The notes under the pieces were generated by a model, which saw only the letters and a list, made by a program, of their open reading frames with translations, made no database searches and was not told where the DNA came from. Shown here piece by piece: positions 10,175-13,177 of a stretch of DNA of 13,177 nt. The first letter of the stretch is position 1, and each line of letters opens with the position of its first letter. Made by a program: the position numbers and the translations under genes. Origin of the DNA: Pseudomonadota bacterium (GTDB lineage Bacteria > Pseudomonadota > Gammaproteobacteria > Burkholderiales > Burkholderiaceae_B); contig JAEYZR010000081.1 in assembly GCA_023427945.1 (NCBI GenBank), positions 1-13,177 of the forward strand. The letters are read 5' to 3'.

Positions 10175-10202
10175 TGGCGCATTGGCGCCAGCATGGGCCC
10201 AA

Positions 10203-10251
10203 TCTGCATAAATGCATTGAAACTCTGCATTTATACGCCTTGATTCTGCAT
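10203..10251. repeat. three TCTGCAT repeats at exact 21-bp spacing, candidate operator
   Basis: TCTGCAT occurs at 10203-10209, 10224-10230 and 10245-10251, each 21 bp from the next, i.e. about two turns of B-DNA, so all three sites face the same side of the helix. Copies 2 and 3 extend to TCTGCATTT. The first copy overlaps a palindrome, TGCAT-AA-ATGCA (10205-10216). The third copy begins at the last base of the predicted -35 element and runs into the spacer. The block is AT-rich compared with its surroundings. Phased repeats ending at a promoter are typical of a cooperative regulator; the regulator is not encoded in this window as far as I can see. Confidence 0.6.
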
Positions 10252-10268
10252 TTTTCGCTCTCTACACT
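10240..10268 (+). promoter_or_regulatory. predicted sigma-70 promoter of the binding-protein/mmsA unit
   Basis: TTGATT (10240-10245, 4 of 6) and TACACT (10263-10268, 4 of 6) are separated by exactly 17 bp. Transcription would start near 10275, giving a leader of about 67 nt before the ATG at 10342. The TCTGCAT array ends over the -35 element and spacer, so a protein bound to that copy could either block or contact polymerase. Confidence 0.5.
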
Positions 10269-10341
10269 CGTTTGGTCGGCTTGACCGATGGCAGCATCTT
10301 TCAGGTGCTCGCCGATGACATAACGAGATCGGAGACAAGAC

Positions 10342-11574
10342 ATGCAGATGCTCAAACCTCACCTCGCAACGCTCGCTGCCCTGACCTGGGGCGCGAGCGT
10401 TGTGCTTTCTGGACACCCCGCAAGGGCCGCCGAAAAGCCTCCCGTAAAAATCGGCGTGCTCACCGACATGGCAGGCAACTACGCCTCGATGGGTGGCGCA
10501 GGTTCGGTTGCCGCAGCCAGACTGGCCATCGACACCTGCCTGGCGGCGGAATGCAAGGGGATGAAGATCGATCTCGTCTCGGCCGACAACCAGAACAAGG
10601 CCGATGTCGGCGCCGCGCGCGCACGCGAATGGTTCGACCGCGATGGCGTCACGGCCATCGCCGACCTCACCAACTCTGCCGTTGCGCTGGCCGTACAGGG
10701 CATTGCCCGCGAGAAGAACAAGGTCGTACTGTTCTCCGGGCCGGCAACCACGGCGCTGACCAACAAAGAGTGTTCGCCAGTCGGCTTTCACTGGATGTTC
10801 GACACGTTCTCGCAATCGGCAGGCGGCGCCAAGGCCACCATCGATGCCGGCGGCAAGTCCTGGTATTTCGTGACGGTCGACTACGCGTTCGGCCACTCGC
10901 TGGAGGCGGACACCTCCAAACGTGTGAAGGCGCTGGGCGGCTCGGTGTCCGGCAGCGTGCGCCACCCGCTGAACTCTGCCGACTTCGCCTCATACCTGTT
11001 GCAGGCGCAAGGCAGCAAAGCCCAGGTGGTCGCACTGGCCAACGGGGGGCAGGACACGGTGACGGCAGTCAAGCAGGCCAAAGAGTTCGGTGTCGTGGCT
11101 GGTGGCCAGAAACTGGTCTCGCTGCTGATCTTCCTCTCGGACCTGCGGGCCCTGGGCCTGAACAACGCGCAAGGGCTGACCTACGTCGACGGCTTCTATT
11201 GGGACTTCGATGACGCCACGCGCAAGTGGTCCGACCGTTTTGCGACAGCCTTCGGCGGACTCAAACCCACCATGACCCAGGCTGGCGTCTATTCCAGCGT
11301 ACTGCACTACCTGCGCGCCGTGGCCGCCACGGGCAGCACCGATGGCAAGGTGGTGGCCGACAAGATGCGCGAGCTGCCCATCGATGATCCGATCATGCGC
11401 AACGCATCCATCCGCCCCGATGGCCGTGTCATTCACGACATGTATCTCTATCAGGTGAAAAAACCTGAAGAGTCGAAAAACGATTGGGACTATTCCCGCC
11501 TGATCGCCACCATTCCCGCCGCAGAAGCCTTCCAGCCCTTGTCGGAATCGAGCTGCCCGCTGGTCAAACCCTGA
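10342..11574 (+). CDS. ABC-type branched-chain amino acid-like substrate-binding protein (LivK-type fold)
   Basis: A 410-residue periplasmic protein of the type I binding fold (Peripla_BP_6). The signal peptide is probably cleaved after ARA (residue 29). The mature start, VKIGVLTDMAGNYASMGG (35-52), is the standard first strand and ligand loop of LivK/amide-type receptors; VSADNQNKADVGAARAREW and DYAFGHSLEAD follow at the expected places. The ligand is not readable; relatives bind amino acids, amides, urea or aromatic acids. GGAG (10331-10334) lies 7 nt before the ATG; another ATG two codons later is possible. No permease or ATPase genes follow. Instead mmsA starts 13 nt after the stop with its ribosome site on the stop codon, so the two proteins are surely co-expressed, which hints at a ligand degraded through a semialdehyde. 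Confidence 0.92.
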   Translation: MQMLKPHLATLAALTWGASVVLSGHPARAAEKPPVKIGVLTDMAGNYASMGGAGSVAAARLAIDTCLAAECKGMKIDLVSADNQNKADVGAARAREWFDRDGVTAIADLTNSAVALAVQGIAREKNKVVLFSGPATTALTNKECSPVGFHWMFDTFSQSAGGAKATIDAGGKSWYFVTVDYAFGHSLEADTSKRVKALGGSVSGSVRHPLNSADFASYLLQAQGSKAQVVALANGGQDTVTAVKQAKEFGVVAGGQKLVSLLIFLSDLRALGLNNAQGLTYVDGFYWDFDDATRKWSDRFATAFGGLKPTMTQAGVYSSVLHYLRAVAATGSTDGKVVADKMRELPIDDPIMRNASIRPDGRVIHDMYLYQVKKPEESKNDWDYSRLIATIPAAEAFQPLSESSCPLVKP

Positions 11575-11579
11575 AAGGA
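11574..11579 (+). promoter_or_regulatory. Shine-Dalgarno of mmsA, overlapping the upstream stop codon
   Basis: AAAGGA (11574-11579) begins at the last base of the TGA that ends the binding-protein gene and lies 8 nt before the GTG at 11588. It fixes the unusual GTG as the start and implies translational coupling of the two genes. Confidence 0.7.
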
Positions 11580-11587
11580 CAACGAAC

Positions 11588-13078
<1,491 letters not shown>

Positions 13079-13109
13079 GTGATCGCGCTACGTGCCGTGG
13101 GGTAGCGGC

Positions 13110-13155
13110 GGCTGCAGGTCGGCGGTAGGGCCGGCTGCAGGTCGGCCGTAAGGCC
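13110..13155. repeat. 23-bp tandem repeat downstream of mmsA, two copies
   Basis: Two adjoining 23-bp units, 13110-13132 and 13133-13155, both begin GGCTGCAGGTCGGC and end GGCC, and differ at only two positions (21 of 23 identical). The second contains a hairpin, CGGCC (13143-13147), loop GTAA, GGCCG (13152-13156), that could help end mmsA transcription. More copies might follow past the window edge. No gene is visible from 13079 to 13177. Confidence 0.65.
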
Positions 13156-13177
13156 GGCGGGATGGGCGGCATGGCAT

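Overview
This is GC-rich bacterial DNA, most likely from a betaproteobacterium of the Burkholderiales, probably Alcaligenaceae-like (Bordetella, Achromobacter and relatives). The clues are a Bug/TctC-type binding protein, a DUF3772 MscS-type channel, a YdeP-type molybdopterin oxidoreductase and a DUF502/DUF2784 membrane-protein pair. The assignment rests on family recognition; there is no rRNA or other marker gene in the window.

Layout. (1) Positions 1-6106, + strand: the 3' part of a YdeP-family molybdopterin oxidoreductase (its start lies before the window), a Bcr/CflA-type drug-efflux MFS transporter, and a large DUF3772/MscS mechanosensitive channel. (2) 6161-7327, +: a secreted protein with an alpha/beta-hydrolase-like nucleophile elbow and eight cysteines after its signal peptide. 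(3) 7209-8923, -: three small membrane-protein genes, transcribed in the order DUF502, an unrecognised 157-residue protein, DUF2784. The DUF2784 frame runs tail-to-tail into the secreted-hydrolase gene and overlaps it by 119 bp. (4) 9145-13078, +: a Bug-family periplasmic binding protein ending at a perfect 13-bp stem-loop, then a two-gene unit of a branched-chain-amino-acid-type ABC binding protein and a CoA-acylating methylmalonate-semialdehyde dehydrogenase (mmsA). (5) The last 100 bases hold a 23-bp tandem repeat and no gene.

How the genes relate. The clearest functional unit is the last pair: a 13-nt gap, with the mmsA Shine-Dalgarno sitting on the stop codon of the binding-protein gene. 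A periplasmic sensor or uptake protein is therefore translated next to an enzyme that finishes the breakdown of valine, thymine, beta-alanine or inositol-type compounds. In front of this unit is the most striking regulatory signal in the window: three TCTGCAT copies exactly 21 bp apart, the last one lying within a good sigma-70-like promoter (TTGATT-N17-TACACT). The minus-strand pair also has a plausible promoter of its own. The left-hand genes share orientation but are separated by gaps of 50-137 bp, and nothing in them suggests a shared task beyond the cell envelope and stress.

I see no mobile element, phage gene, CRISPR array, tRNA or rRNA. I did not find a clearly new multi-gene system. 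The best leads are the phased repeat operator with its binding-protein/mmsA unit, the unrecognised membrane protein, and the antisense gene overlap.
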